Positions 36,594 through 46,121 of a stretch of 63,119 nt of DNA are shown here, piece by piece. A model generated the notes under the pieces. It saw only the letters and a list, made by a program, of their open reading frames with translations, ran no database searches and had not been told where the DNA came from. The position numbers were made by a program, and so were the translations under genes. The stretch comes from Betaproteobacteria bacterium (GTDB lineage: Bacteria > Pseudomonadota > Gammaproteobacteria > Burkholderiales > SG8-41). Position 1 is the first letter of the stretch, and each line of letters begins with the position of its first letter. The stretch spans positions 1-63,119 of the forward strand of contig JAQGNH010000194.1 in NCBI GenBank assembly GCA_028291945.1. Direction: 5' to 3'.

Positions 36594-37235
36594 TCATGGT
36601 GCGAGGCGGACGATTTTCCAAGCTCCTCCGCCCGTGTTCTCATAGAGCAAACGGTCGTGTAGACGGTTCGGGCGGCCTTGCCAGAACTCTATTGCCTCGG
36701 GTACCACCCGGTAACCACCCCAGTTCGACGGGCGCGTCGCTGACTGTCCATAGCGTTTCTCGACGTCGGCGTAACGCGCCTCCAGCACGCTGCGGTCGGA
36801 CAGAACCTCGCTCTGGGATGAAGCGATGGCGGCAAGCCGGCTTCCCAGTGGTCTGCTCGCGAAGTAGTCGTTGGACTCAGCGTCGGTGGTTTTTTCTACG
36901 CGCCCCTCGATGCGAACCTCGCGTTCGAGCTCGATCCAGTAGAGCAGCAATGCTGCGTGTGGATTGGCCGCGAGCTCCCGCGCTTTTCGGCTCTGGTAAT
37001 CGGTGTAGAAAACGAATCCGCGCGCGTCGAAGCCTTTGAGCAGCACCATGCGGGCGGACGGCTGCCCCGTGCTCGACACTGTGGCGAGAGTCATCGCGTT
37101 CACCATCGGCAGCCCACCTTTGACGGCCTCGTCGAACCACGCACGAAATTGCGTGAAGGGGTCGTGCGCGACGGCGCTTTCATCGAGACGTTCGCGCATG
37201 TACTCCTGGCGCAGTTGGGCAATGTCCATGGTCAC
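36594..37235 (-). CDS. pdxH: Pyridoxamine/pyridoxine 5'-phosphate oxidase
   Basis: A 213-aa FMN enzyme that makes pyridoxal 5'-phosphate. Typical stretches are [40 protein letters not shown], and the C-terminal [20 protein letters not shown] then LHDRLLYE. The start at 37235 gives [12 protein letters not shown]; the next ATG two codons later is equally possible. It is leftward, convergent with pit. Confidence 0.94.
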   Translation of the reverse strand: MTMDIAQLRQEYMRERLDESAVAHDPFTQFRAWFDEAVKGGLPMVNAMTLATVSSTGQPSARMVLLKGFDARGFVFYTDYQSRKARELAANPHAALLLYWIELEREVRIEGRVEKTTDAESNDYFASRPLGSRLAAIASSQSEVLSDRSVLEARYADVEKRYGQSATRPSNWGGYRVVPEAIEFWQGRPNRLHDRLLYENTGGGAWKIVRLAP

Positions 37236-37303
37236 TGGAAATACCGACGGTATTCTAGTCTGACGTCATGCGCGGCAGTTCAGGCTCTTCCTGTTCGAGT
37301 GCT

Positions 37304-38197
37304 TCAGGGCACGAACGTAATACGCGGGCCCCGCTCTTCAGGCAGGGGAATGAATTCTGATTCGCCGGGTACCCGAGGGAAGTCGCCGCGCCGCCAGCGC
37401 TCGGCCGCTTCGTCGATCATGGCCCGGGTACTTGCGACGAAGTTCCACCAAATGAAACGCTCGCCGTCGAGCGGCGCGCCACCGAGCAGCATCAGGCGCG
37501 CGGCTGTACGCGCGACGATTCGTGTAGCGGCTTTCGGGGCGACGACTGCGAGATGGCACAGAGGCAGCGGCGAGCCCGCCACATCGACCTCGCCCGCGAC
37601 TGCATACACGCCGCGCTCCTCATGCTCCAGGGGCAGCTCGAACGCCGCGCCTGCTTCCATTTCGACCGCCATATAGAACATCGGAGAATACGTCGGGGTG
37701 GGTGCTGTGCGCCCGAAAGCCGTTCCCGCCAGGAGATGCAGGTATGCGCCGGGCACCGTGATCAGCGGTATCGTATCGCGCGGATGATGACTGAAATGCG
37801 GTGCTGCATGCTCGTGTGCCTGCGGTAGTGCGACCCACGTTTGTATGCCGTGCAGACGCGGCCCTGCAGGGCGATCTGACTCGGGACTGCGTTCGGAGTG
37901 CGCGATTCCGCCACCGGCCGTCATCCAGTTGACGGCGCCGGGCTCGATGCGCTGCTCGGTACCCAAGCTGTCGCGGTGCATGAGTGCACCTTCGAACAGA
38001 TACGTTACGGTCGCCAGGCCAATATGCGGATGCGGCCGCACGTCGACACCGCTGCCCGCAGCAAGCTGCGCCGGCCCCATATGGTCGAAGAAGATGAACG
38101 GCCCGACCATTCGATACGGATGGCCCGGCAGCAGTCGATTCACTTCGAACCCGCCCAGATCCTTGGTGTGCGGCTTGAGCAACGAGAGCGTGGACAT
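37304..38197 (-). CDS. Pirin-family cupin protein
   Basis: A 297-aa bicupin. The metal-binding His set is in FIFFDHMGPAQ, DVRPHPHIGLATVTYLFEGA and the motif GAVNWMTAGGGIAHSERSP. Some bacterial pirins oxidise quercetin and others modulate metabolic enzymes; the specific role cannot be read here. Length and motifs are normal. It stands alone, 240 nt before the SDR gene. Confidence 0.9.
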   Translation of the reverse strand: MSTLSLLKPHTKDLGGFEVNRLLPGHPYRMVGPFIFFDHMGPAQLAAGSGVDVRPHPHIGLATVTYLFEGALMHRDSLGTEQRIEPGAVNWMTAGGGIAHSERSPESDRPAGPRLHGIQTWVALPQAHEHAAPHFSHHPRDTIPLITVPGAYLHLLAGTAFGRTAPTPTYSPMFYMAVEMEAGAAFELPLEHEERGVYAVAGEVDVAGSPLPLCHLAVVAPKAATRIVARTAARLMLLGGAPLDGERFIWWNFVASTRAMIDEAAERWRRGDFPRVPGESEFIPLPEERGPRITFVP

Positions 38198-38437
38198 TCG
38201 ATCGACCTTCTGGCGGATGGCAAAGTGCTATCGTACGCCAGGTTCAGAAGGTGACGCCATCGTTATACACGTACGCGCCGACGCTCGATGTCCGGCCGCG
38301 GTGAAGCTGCGTTTACGCGCTGTCGCAGATCCGCGTTCAGGAATGGTGTTCGCGGCGTAGGCGCAATGATCAACGGTAATGACAACGACCGCTTTGACGC
38401 TCGTCATCGCATGATCGAGCGCTGCCCATTTGCGTTG

Positions 38438-39403
38438 TCAGCCGCCTGTAGTCTCGCCGCCCATGACCTGCAGGACGATGCCCGTAATGTAGGACGAGTC
38501 CGCATCGGACGCGAGAAACACATAGGACGGCGCGAGCTCTTCGGGCTGCGCGGGGCGGCCGATGGGCGCCTGCTTGCCGAATTCGGCGACCTTCTCAGGT
38601 GTCATGCCATCGTCTGACGGATTGAGCGGGGTCCAGACCGGGCCCGGTGCGACAGCATTGACGCGTATTCCTTTCTCGATGACGTTCTGCGCGAGCGTCT
38701 TGGTGAACGCGTTGATCGCACCTTTGGTCGCAGAGTAATCCGGCAGCTGTGCAGAGCCCATAATGCCGGTTTCCGAGCTCGTTGCGATGATCGCTGCCCC
38801 CGCCTTCATATGGCGCAGCGCCGCGCGCGACAAGCGGATGTAGGCCAGTATATTCACCTGAAATGTCGTTTCGAGCTCTTCGTCAGTGAGCTCCTCGAGC
38901 GATTTTTTGCGGTTCTGGTGCGCGGCGTTCGACACGAGGATGTCGAGCTTGCCCAGCTCGTTCACGGTCTGCTCCACGAGCTCGTCGCAGAACTTGGCCT
39001 CTGAGAGGTCGCCGGGCAGGAGCACGCAGCGGTGTCCTTCAGCTTCGACCGCGCGCAGCGTCTCTTCTGCGTCGGATTGTTCTTCCGGCAGATAGGAAAT
39101 TGCAACGTCGGCGCCCTCGCGGGCGTAGAGGACTGCAACAGCGCGGCCTATCCCCGAATCGCCGCCCGTGATGAGCGCACATTTGCCTTCGAGCTTGCCG
39201 GCCGGTTTGTACTTGGAGGCCTGGTATCGCGGTTTTGGCTGAAGTTGGGATTCGAGTCCGACGCCGCTTTGCTTCTGCTTCGGAAACGGCGGCTTCGGCT
39301 CGTGCTGCATTTGCGGCTCGCTGCCGCTGCCTTTCGCCCGGCTGCCTTCGAGGGGGTTCGTGTCCTTTTTCGTAGTGCCGGCGGACTGCCTGGTCTTCGG
39401 CAT
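38438..39403 (-). CDS. SDR-family oxidoreductase (YghA-like)
   Basis: A 321-aa short-chain dehydrogenase. It has an unusual, highly charged N-terminal extension of about 75 residues rich in Lys, Gln and Pro (for example EPKPPFPKQKQSGVGLESQL), then the NAD(P) motif TGGDSGIGRAVAV, the active-site region ATSSETGIMG and the YxxxK pair in PDYSATKGAI. The ATG at 39403 is preferred over 39475. The extension matches, from memory, the YghA/general stress-type subfamily, often linked to stress tolerance. Confidence 0.85.
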   Translation of the reverse strand: MPKTRQSAGTTKKDTNPLEGSRAKGSGSEPQMQHEPKPPFPKQKQSGVGLESQLQPKPRYQASKYKPAGKLEGKCALITGGDSGIGRAVAVLYAREGADVAISYLPEEQSDAEETLRAVEAEGHRCVLLPGDLSEAKFCDELVEQTVNELGKLDILVSNAAHQNRKKSLEELTDEELETTFQVNILAYIRLSRAALRHMKAGAAIIATSSETGIMGSAQLPDYSATKGAINAFTKTLAQNVIEKGIRVNAVAPGPVWTPLNPSDDGMTPEKVAEFGKQAPIGRPAQPEELAPSYVFLASDADSSYITGIVLQVMGGETTGG

Positions 39404-39484
39404 GGGAGCTCCTGATGTGAAGCGACGCGCCTTGTGTATGCAGCGCGCCGGTGCATTCCACGATGCAAAGTGCATGCCGCCGAG

Positions 39485-42400
39485 CTAGCGGGAGCGCTCA
39501 GCGAGGAACCCCGCAAGTATGCGTGCGGTGTGAGAGGCGGCGGGTTTGCGTACGATGTCCCAGGGCGATCCTTCCGCAACGATACGGCCGCCGCCGTCCC
39601 CGCCTTCCGGGCCGAGATCGATGATCCAGTCCGCCTCCGCCATCACGTCGAGGTTGTGTTCTATAACCACGACGCTGTTGCCGGCGTCAGCCAGACGGTG
39701 CAGGACATGAATCAGCTTTTCGACGTCCGCCATGTGCAGTCCGACGGTGGGTTCGTCGAGCACGTACAGCGTGTGCTTGGTCGCGCCGCCGCGACCCGGC
39801 CGATCGCCCGCGTCGTTCACGTCGGTGCGGACCTTAGCGAGCTCCGAAACCAGTTTGATGCGCTGCGCTTCACCACCGGACAGCGTGGGACTTTGCTGAC
39901 CGAGCGTGAGGTAGCCGAGCCCGACGTCCTGCAGCAGGCGCAGGCAGTGATGGACCGAACGATGCGCAGCAAAAAACTCGACGGCTTCGTCGACACTCAT
40001 GGCGAGAACATCGCCGATCGATTTGCCCTTGAAATGCACAGCGAGCGTCTCGACGTTGAAGCGCGCGCCGCTACACACTTCACACGGGACGCGCACGTCG
40101 GGCAGGAAGCTCATTGCGATGCGCTTCACGCCCTGACCCTCGCATTCATCGCAGCGCCCGCCGCTCGTGTTGAACGAAAAGCGGCTGGCCGTGTAACCGC
40201 GCATGCGCGCTTCCGGAATTTCGGCGAAAAGACGGCGCACTGCGTCCCAGAAACCAACATAGGTGGCAGGGCACGAGCGCGGTGTTTTGCCGATAGGCGT
40301 CTGGTCGACTTCGAGCACGCGCCCAATCGTCTCCCAGCCTGCAATCGCGCGGCAGCCGACAAGCGTCGCTTTTTTCCGGGTGCGCTCTTCTCCCACCAGT
40401 CTGACGAGGTTGTCGTGCAGCACATCGCGCGCGAGCGTCGACTTCCCGGAACCTGATACGCCCGTCACGACTGCGAGCCGGCCCAGCGGCACACGGACAT
40501 CGATCCCGGCAAGGTTGTGCAAGCTGGCGCCGCTTACTTTGATTGCAGATGTTTCGCGTGTGACTGGACGCGGCGGATGGAGCGGGTGACGCAAGGGCTG
40601 AGCGAGGAAGCGTCCGGTGAGCGACTGCGGCTGGCGCATCAAGTCTTCCGCAGTGCCCTGGGCGGTCAACTCACCGCCGCGCTTGCCTGCGCCGGGTCCG
40701 AGATCGATCACGTGTGCCGCACGCCGTATCGTTTCCTCGTCGTGCTCGACGACGATGAGGGTGTTTCCTTTCGCTTCGAGCCGCTCGAGCGTATCGAGCA
40801 GCACGCGATTGTCGCGGGGATGTAAACCGATCGTCGGCTCGTCGAGGATGTAACACACACCTCGCAGGTTGGAACCGAGCTGCGCCGCGAGGCGGATGCG
40901 CTGCGCTTCGCCGCCGGAGAGCGTGGGCGCCGCGCGATCGAGCGCGAGATAGCCCAAGCCTACGTGATCCAGAAAGCTCAGGCGGCTGCAGAGCTCCGGC
41001 ACGATATCGCGCGCTATTTCAGCCTCGCGTCCGCTCATGGATATTTCGCCAAAGAACGTCGCGAGCTTCGCGACCGCAAGACCCGTCAGCTGCGCAATCG
41101 ATTTTTCTCGATAGCGCACTGACAATGCTTCGCGATTGAGCCGCCGGCCTTCGCACTCAGCACAGATCTGATCGATCTCGAGCCATTCGAGCCAGGAATC
41201 GAGCACATGATCCTCTGCGCCCGTCTTCTGCCGCTCTTCGTCCCATTGCACTTCGTCGATCTGCAGTCCCGTCCCGTAACACGCCGAGCACCAGCCGTGC
41301 TTGGAATTGAAGGAGAAAAGGCGCGGGTCGAGCTCCGGGAAGCTGCGCGAGCACGATGGACATGCACGATTCACCGAGTACACGGACTCGCTCATGTTCA
41401 CGAGCGCCGGATCCTTGACCGCCAGAGCCCGCTCGAGCGAGTCGAGCCCGTCGATGATGTGCACGACACCTTTACCGAGCTCGAGCGCTGTCGCAAGTCC
41501 TGCCCTCAAGCGCTGCTCATTTTCGGGTGTCACCGTCACTTCGGCCACAGGAAGCTCGATCGTGTGCTCGATGAAGCGTGCGAGGCGCGGAAAAGGTTGC
41601 ACCGGCACGAACGCGCCATCGACGCGGAGATGCGTGTAGCCCTTTCCCGCAGCCCACTTCGCGAGGTCGGTGTAAAAACCCTTGCGGTTGCTGACGAGCG
41701 GTGCGAGAAAACCAATGCGCTCGTTGCGGTAATCGCGCATGATGTTCGCGACGATGCTGTCCATCGTCTGCGGCTCGATGGCGATGTTGCAGTCGGGGCA
41801 GTATTGAGTGCCGAGCTTCACGTAGAGCAGACGCAGGAAATGGTAGATCTCGGTGAGTGTCGCAACAGTGCTTTTGCGGCCACCGCGGCTCGTCCGCTGC
41901 TCGATCGCGACGGTGGGCGGGATGCCGAAGATAGCATCGACATCCGGCCGTGAAGCCGATTGAACGAACTGCCGCGCGTACGCATTCAGGGATTCGAGAT
42001 AGCGGCGCTGCCCTTCGTTGAAGAGGATGTCGAAAGCGAGCGTCGATTTGCCCGAGCCGGACACGCCCGTGATCACGGTGAATTTTCCGCGCGGAATCTC
42101 GACGTGCAGCGACTTCAGATTGTGCTCGCGCGCGTTGTGCACGCAGATGTTCCCATTGTCGCGGCTGCGCGCAGGAGGAGAGCCTTGCAGCTGTGGCAAC
42201 GCGTTACGCGTGCGTGGCTGAGCAGGCGCGGTAATGGGCGCATCGAGCACCGATTCGTAGTCGCGCAATGCTTTGCCGGTGTGGGAAGCCGCGCACGCCA
42301 TGATCTCTCGTGGCGTGCCGATAGCAATGATCTCTCCGCCGGCGTCTCCGCCCTCGGGCCCGAGATCGATCAACCAGTCCGCAGCGCGGATCACGTCGAG

Positions 42401-45283
42401 GTTGTGCTCGATGACGATGAGCGAGTGTCCTGCGGCAATGAGCTTGCGCAACGCTTTCAGCAGTTTGGCGATATCTTCGAAATGCAGGCCCGTTGTGGGC
42501 TCGTCGAATAGGAAGAGTGAACCGCGATTCGCGAGGTGTGATGCGTCAGGGGCGGGCTTCGCAGCGCGTTTACCGCTTCGTGCCTCCGCGAGATGGCCGG
42601 CGAGCTTCAGGCGCTGTGCTTCGCCGCCGGATAGCGTGGGGACCGGCTGACCCAGCTTCAGGTATTCGAGTCCCACATCGGCGAGCGGCTGCAGCACGCG
42701 CTGCACTTCGCGGTTGTCGCGGAAGAACGAGAGTGCTTCGGAGACGGTCATCTCGAGCGCGTCGGCGATCGAGCGGCCCTCGATCTTCACTTCGAGGATC
42801 TCGTCTCTGTAGCGGCGGCCGTTGCAGTCCGGGCAACGCAGGTATACGTCGGACAGAAACTGCATCTCGACGTGCTCGAAACCGTTGCCGCAGCACGTCG
42901 GACAGCGGCCATTTCCGGAATTGAAGCTGAACGTGCCCGCAGTGTAGTTGCGCTCTTTGGCGAGCGGCTGGTGCACGTACAGTTTCCGTATCGCATCGAA
43001 GGCGCCGACGTAGCTTGCCGGATTGGAGCGCGTCGTGCGGCCGATCGGCGACTGGTCGACGAGCACGACGTCAGCGATGAGATCAGCACCTTTGATCGTC
43101 TGGTGCTTGCCAGGCGTTTCGGTCGGTTTGCCTTTCGCCTTGAGCAGCGCCGCACACAAGACGTCCTGCACGAGCGTCGATTTGCCAGACCCGGAAACCC
43201 CAGTTACACACACGAGCCGATTCAGTGGAATCCGGACATCGACGGCTTTCAGGTTGTGCTCGGCAGCCCCGACAACCTCCACATACGAATCGAAATCGAA
43301 TCTCGGTCCGCTCGTGTGCGCATCGCCCACGGCCAGCGACCGCTCGCTGCCCGTAAGTTGGCTAGCGCCGCCTATGCGCTTGCGGCCCGCCAGATAATCC
43401 CCTGTCGAGGACTCAGGAGCGCTGCGGATGTCGTGCGCCGCGCCGAAAAACACGATTTCTCCACCGCGTTCTCCGGGTCCGGGCCCCATGTCCAGTATGC
43501 GGTCGGCAGCGAGCATCACCTGTGGATCGTGCTCCACGACCACGAGTGAATTACCCGCGTCGCGCAGCCGGTGCATGACTTCGATCACCCGACCCATATC
43601 GCGCGGATGCAGCCCGATCGACGGCTCATCGAGCACGAACAGCGTATTCACGAGAGATGTTCCGAGCGCAGTCGTGAGATTGATACGCTGGACTTCGCCA
43701 CCCGAGAGTGTGCGCGACTGTCGGTCGAGCGTGAGATAGCCCAGCCCCACTTCACACAGGAACCCGACGCGCGTGCAGATTTCCCTGAGCAGCAGATCCG
43801 TCGCATCGTCGAGCGGCGCCGGCAGCGACAATGAATCGAAGAACGCGCGCGCGCGTGCAGCCGGCAGCAGCATCAGGTCGTGCACGGTAAGTCCCGGAAG
43901 ACTCTCGAGCACATCGCGGCCCAACTTCGCATGGATCGCCATGAAGCGCCGGTCCCGCGGCAGAACAGCGTCTGCGTTTTCGCCGGTTCCCAGCCGCCAT
44001 GCCTGGGCCTCGCTCTTCAATCGCGCGCCACCGCAGGTCGTGCAGGGCGTGTAAGCGCGGTACTTGGAGAGCAGCACGCGCACATGCATTTTGTACGATT
44101 TGGTTTCGAGCCACTGGAAAAAGCGCGCGACACCGTACCAGGTGCCGGGCCATGACTTGCGCCAGCTCTTCCATTCCGGCTCGCCTTCGAGCACCCAGTG
44201 TTTCTGCTCGCGCGTGAGATCGCGCCATGGCGTGTCCAGTGGGACGCCGCGTTTTTTCGCATAATCGACGAGCTCGTCCTGGCACTCCTTGTTCGACGCG
44301 GTCTGCCACGGTTTCACCGCGCCCTGGCGCAGCGTTTTCGACTCATCGGGAACGACGAGCCCGAAATCGAGGCCGATGACGCGTCCGAAACCGCGGCACG
44401 TTTCGCACGCTCCGAGCGGCGAATTGAAAGAAAAAAGGCTCGGCGTCGGCTCCTGGTAATGGATGTCGCAATCGGGGCAATGGAGGTCTGCGGAGAACTT
44501 CCATGTGCGAGCACTCAGGGGTTCTTGCGTTTCACCTTCGGCGATCTGAACGTTGACGCGTCCTTGTCCGACCCGCAGCGCCGCTTCGAGCGCTTCCACG
44601 ACGCGGGATCGTTCGACGCCGCTCATGCGGAAACGGTCCTGCACCACTTCCATCGTCTTGCCGTGCTTGGCGTGTATGCGCGTGTAGCCCTGCTGCTCGA
44701 GCAACGCTTTGACTTCGGCTTCTGAAAAATTCTTCGGCACCGGCACCGGGAACGTGACGATCAGCCGTGGATCACCCGCGCCCTGCGCGCGGATGGCCAT
44801 TTCCTTCTCGATCGTCTGTGGCGTATCGCGCCGCACGGGAGCGCCGCATCCGAGACAGTAGAGCTGCGCGCCGCGGGCATACAACAGCTTCAGATGGTCG
44901 TTCAGCTCGGTCATCGTGCCGACTGTAGAACGCGACGTGCGAACGGGATTGGTCTGATCGATCGCGATCGCGGGCGGTATGCCTTCGATCGCGTCCACCT
45001 GCGGCTTGTCCATGCGGTCGAGGAACTGCCGCGCATACGGCGAGAATGTCTCGACGTAACGGCGCTGGCCTTCAGCGTAGAGCGTGTCGAAGACCAGCGA
45101 AGATTTTCCGCTGCCGGAGACGCCCGTGACGACGATCAGCTCGTTTGTCGGCAGCTCGAGCGTCAGATTTTTTAGATTGTTCTGACGAGCGCCGCGGATG
45201 ACGATCACGTCGCGCAGGGGTAGGTCGGCGGCAGCGGGCGATTTTTGCGACGTAATAGAAGGCTTGTTGCCGGATTCGGGCAT
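39485..45283 (-). CDS. uvrA: Tandem double-length UvrA excinuclease subunit (1932 aa)
   Basis: A 1932-aa protein containing two complete UvrA units end to end. Four GVSGSGKS Walker A motifs lie near residues 55, 700, 1070 and 1610. Four signature/Walker B sets are present (LDEPSIGLHP, FDEPTTGLHF, LDEPTIGLHP and LDEPTVGLHM), with paired zinc-finger Cys in both halves. A normal UvrA is about 940 aa. UvrA scans DNA for bulky lesions with UvrB. Double-length UvrA is known from some betaproteobacteria as far as I recall; the halves differ in sequence, so this is an old fusion. The ATG at 45283 is chosen. Confidence 0.93.
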   Translation of the reverse strand: MPESGNKPSITSQKSPAAADLPLRDVIVIRGARQNNLKNLTLELPTNELIVVTGVSGSGKSSLVFDTLYAEGQRRYVETFSPYARQFLDRMDKPQVDAIEGIPPAIAIDQTNPVRTSRSTVGTMTELNDHLKLLYARGAQLYCLGCGAPVRRDTPQTIEKEMAIRAQGAGDPRLIVTFPVPVPKNFSEAEVKALLEQQGYTRIHAKHGKTMEVVQDRFRMSGVERSRVVEALEAALRVGQGRVNVQIAEGETQEPLSARTWKFSADLHCPDCDIHYQEPTPSLFSFNSPLGACETCRGFGRVIGLDFGLVVPDESKTLRQGAVKPWQTASNKECQDELVDYAKKRGVPLDTPWRDLTREQKHWVLEGEPEWKSWRKSWPGTWYGVARFFQWLETKSYKMHVRVLLSKYRAYTPCTTCGGARLKSEAQAWRLGTGENADAVLPRDRRFMAIHAKLGRDVLESLPGLTVHDLMLLPAARARAFFDSLSLPAPLDDATDLLLREICTRVGFLCEVGLGYLTLDRQSRTLSGGEVQRINLTTALGTSLVNTLFVLDEPSIGLHPRDMGRVIEVMHRLRDAGNSLVVVEHDPQVMLAADRILDMGPGPGERGGEIVFFGAAHDIRSAPESSTGDYLAGRKRIGGASQLTGSERSLAVGDAHTSGPRFDFDSYVEVVGAAEHNLKAVDVRIPLNRLVCVTGVSGSGKSTLVQDVLCAALLKAKGKPTETPGKHQTIKGADLIADVVLVDQSPIGRTTRSNPASYVGAFDAIRKLYVHQPLAKERNYTAGTFSFNSGNGRCPTCCGNGFEHVEMQFLSDVYLRCPDCNGRRYRDEILEVKIEGRSIADALEMTVSEALSFFRDNREVQRVLQPLADVGLEYLKLGQPVPTLSGGEAQRLKLAGHLAEARSGKRAAKPAPDASHLANRGSLFLFDEPTTGLHFEDIAKLLKALRKLIAAGHSLIVIEHNLDVIRAADWLIDLGPEGGDAGGEIIAIGTPREIMACAASHTGKALRDYESVLDAPITAPAQPRTRNALPQLQGSPPARSRDNGNICVHNAREHNLKSLHVEIPRGKFTVITGVSGSGKSTLAFDILFNEGQRRYLESLNAYARQFVQSASRPDVDAIFGIPPTVAIEQRTSRGGRKSTVATLTEIYHFLRLLYVKLGTQYCPDCNIAIEPQTMDSIVANIMRDYRNERIGFLAPLVSNRKGFYTDLAKWAAGKGYTHLRVDGAFVPVQPFPRLARFIEHTIELPVAEVTVTPENEQRLRAGLATALELGKGVVHIIDGLDSLERALAVKDPALVNMSESVYSVNRACPSCSRSFPELDPRLFSFNSKHGWCSACYGTGLQIDEVQWDEERQKTGAEDHVLDSWLEWLEIDQICAECEGRRLNREALSVRYREKSIAQLTGLAVAKLATFFGEISMSGREAEIARDIVPELCSRLSFLDHVGLGYLALDRAAPTLSGGEAQRIRLAAQLGSNLRGVCYILDEPTIGLHPRDNRVLLDTLERLEAKGNTLIVVEHDEETIRRAAHVIDLGPGAGKRGGELTAQGTAEDLMRQPQSLTGRFLAQPLRHPLHPPRPVTRETSAIKVSGASLHNLAGIDVRVPLGRLAVVTGVSGSGKSTLARDVLHDNLVRLVGEERTRKKATLVGCRAIAGWETIGRVLEVDQTPIGKTPRSCPATYVGFWDAVRRLFAEIPEARMRGYTASRFSFNTSGGRCDECEGQGVKRIAMSFLPDVRVPCEVCSGARFNVETLAVHFKGKSIGDVLAMSVDEAVEFFAAHRSVHHCLRLLQDVGLGYLTLGQQSPTLSGGEAQRIKLVSELAKVRTDVNDAGDRPGRGGATKHTLYVLDEPTVGLHMADVEKLIHVLHRLADAGNSVVVIEHNLDVMAEADWIIDLGPEGGDGGGRIVAEGSPWDIVRKPAASHTARILAGFLAERSR

Positions 45284-45476
45284 CGTATTCGAGCTTAAAG
45301 GAAGGTGGCGCCGGGAGAAGCGGCTGTGCGCCGCGCGGCAGCAAGATCGCATTTTACCCGACCTGTAACGGCCCGGCACCGAGAGCGCAACGCCGCCGCA
45401 GTTGTGATAACTTCCGAAGCGCACACTGCCCGGTCGAGTATCTCGACACGGGCTGATGGCGATCTGGAGGTCCTAC

Positions 45477-46016
45477 ATGGCTAGGAAAGTTCTTCTGGTG
45501 GTGCCCGAGGCGCCTGCGCCTGGAGGCACTGCGGTAGTCGATGAGCGCCGGATCGACAAGCGCGGTATACGGCTGGGCGTGCTCGATAACAGCAAAGGAA
45601 ACGCTGACCACTTGTTGCGATTCATCGTCGATGGCGTGAAATCGGCCGTGCCGGTTGCGTCCGTCGTAACGCTGCGGAAAGACAGCGTCAGTCTTCCTGC
45701 GCCCGCGGACATACTCGATCGGCTAACCAGGGAGGCCGACGTCGTCGTCAGCGCAATGGCGGATTGAGGGTCCTGCACGTCGTGGAGTGTCCACGACATG
45801 GCAGAGCTCCGCAAACGGGGGCTGGTGACGGCAGTCGTGTGCTCCAATGCGTTTCTCAAACTCGGGCAGACGCAGGCCAAGATCTTCGGTGTTCCCGACC
45901 TGCCGATGCTGGTGATTCAACACCCGTTGGGCGGTCTCGATCTCGAGAGTGTCAGAGGACGCGCGGACGTCGCAACGCCTCAACTCGCAAAACTTATTCA
46001 GGAACACACGCATTAA
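45477..46016 (+). CDS. UGSC-family selenoprotein (in-frame UGA, 179 aa)
   Basis: A 179-aa protein if UGA at 45765-45767 (codon 97) is read as selenocysteine. Before it: MARKVLLVVPEAPAPGG and GVLDNSKGNADHLLRFIVDG, ending VVVSAMAD. After it: GSCTSWSVHDMAELRKRGLV, then a final segment with MLVIQHPLGG. The frame stays open and conserved for 82 codons past UGA, and a second gene at 59524 has the same break at the same place. The start has GGAGG upstream. The Sec-Gly-Ser-Cys and later HPLG recall the glycine reductase GrdB C-terminus. A redox or reductive-cleavage role is inferred. selA, selB, selC and selD are not in the window. Confidence 0.88.
45768..45797 (+). promoter_or_regulatory. Predicted bacterial SECIS hairpin of the first UGSC gene
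   Basis: Eleven nt after the UGA, GTCGTGG (45779-45785) pairs with CCACGAC (45791-45797) around loop AGTGT. CTGC and GCAG outside can extend the stem. The position and the loop G/U match what SelB needs in known bacterial SECIS elements. Confidence 0.78.
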
Positions 46017-46121
46017 TTAGCGAATGTGCATGCACGCGGGTCTGCATTAGAGGAGAACCGAAGCACCCGCGTGGTTGCACAGCCACATGCCTGACGTGCT
46101 GGCGGTCAGCTCAAGTCACGT

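Noticed and set aside
39434-40456. Large plus-strand frame (340 aa) opposite uvrA
   Set aside because: It is the antisense shadow of a strongly conserved UvrA region.
45456-45767. Short gene ending at the UGA of the first UGSC locus
   Set aside because: The sequence continues coherently past the UGA with a conserved GSC motif and a SECIS-like hairpin, so the UGA is more likely selenocysteine.
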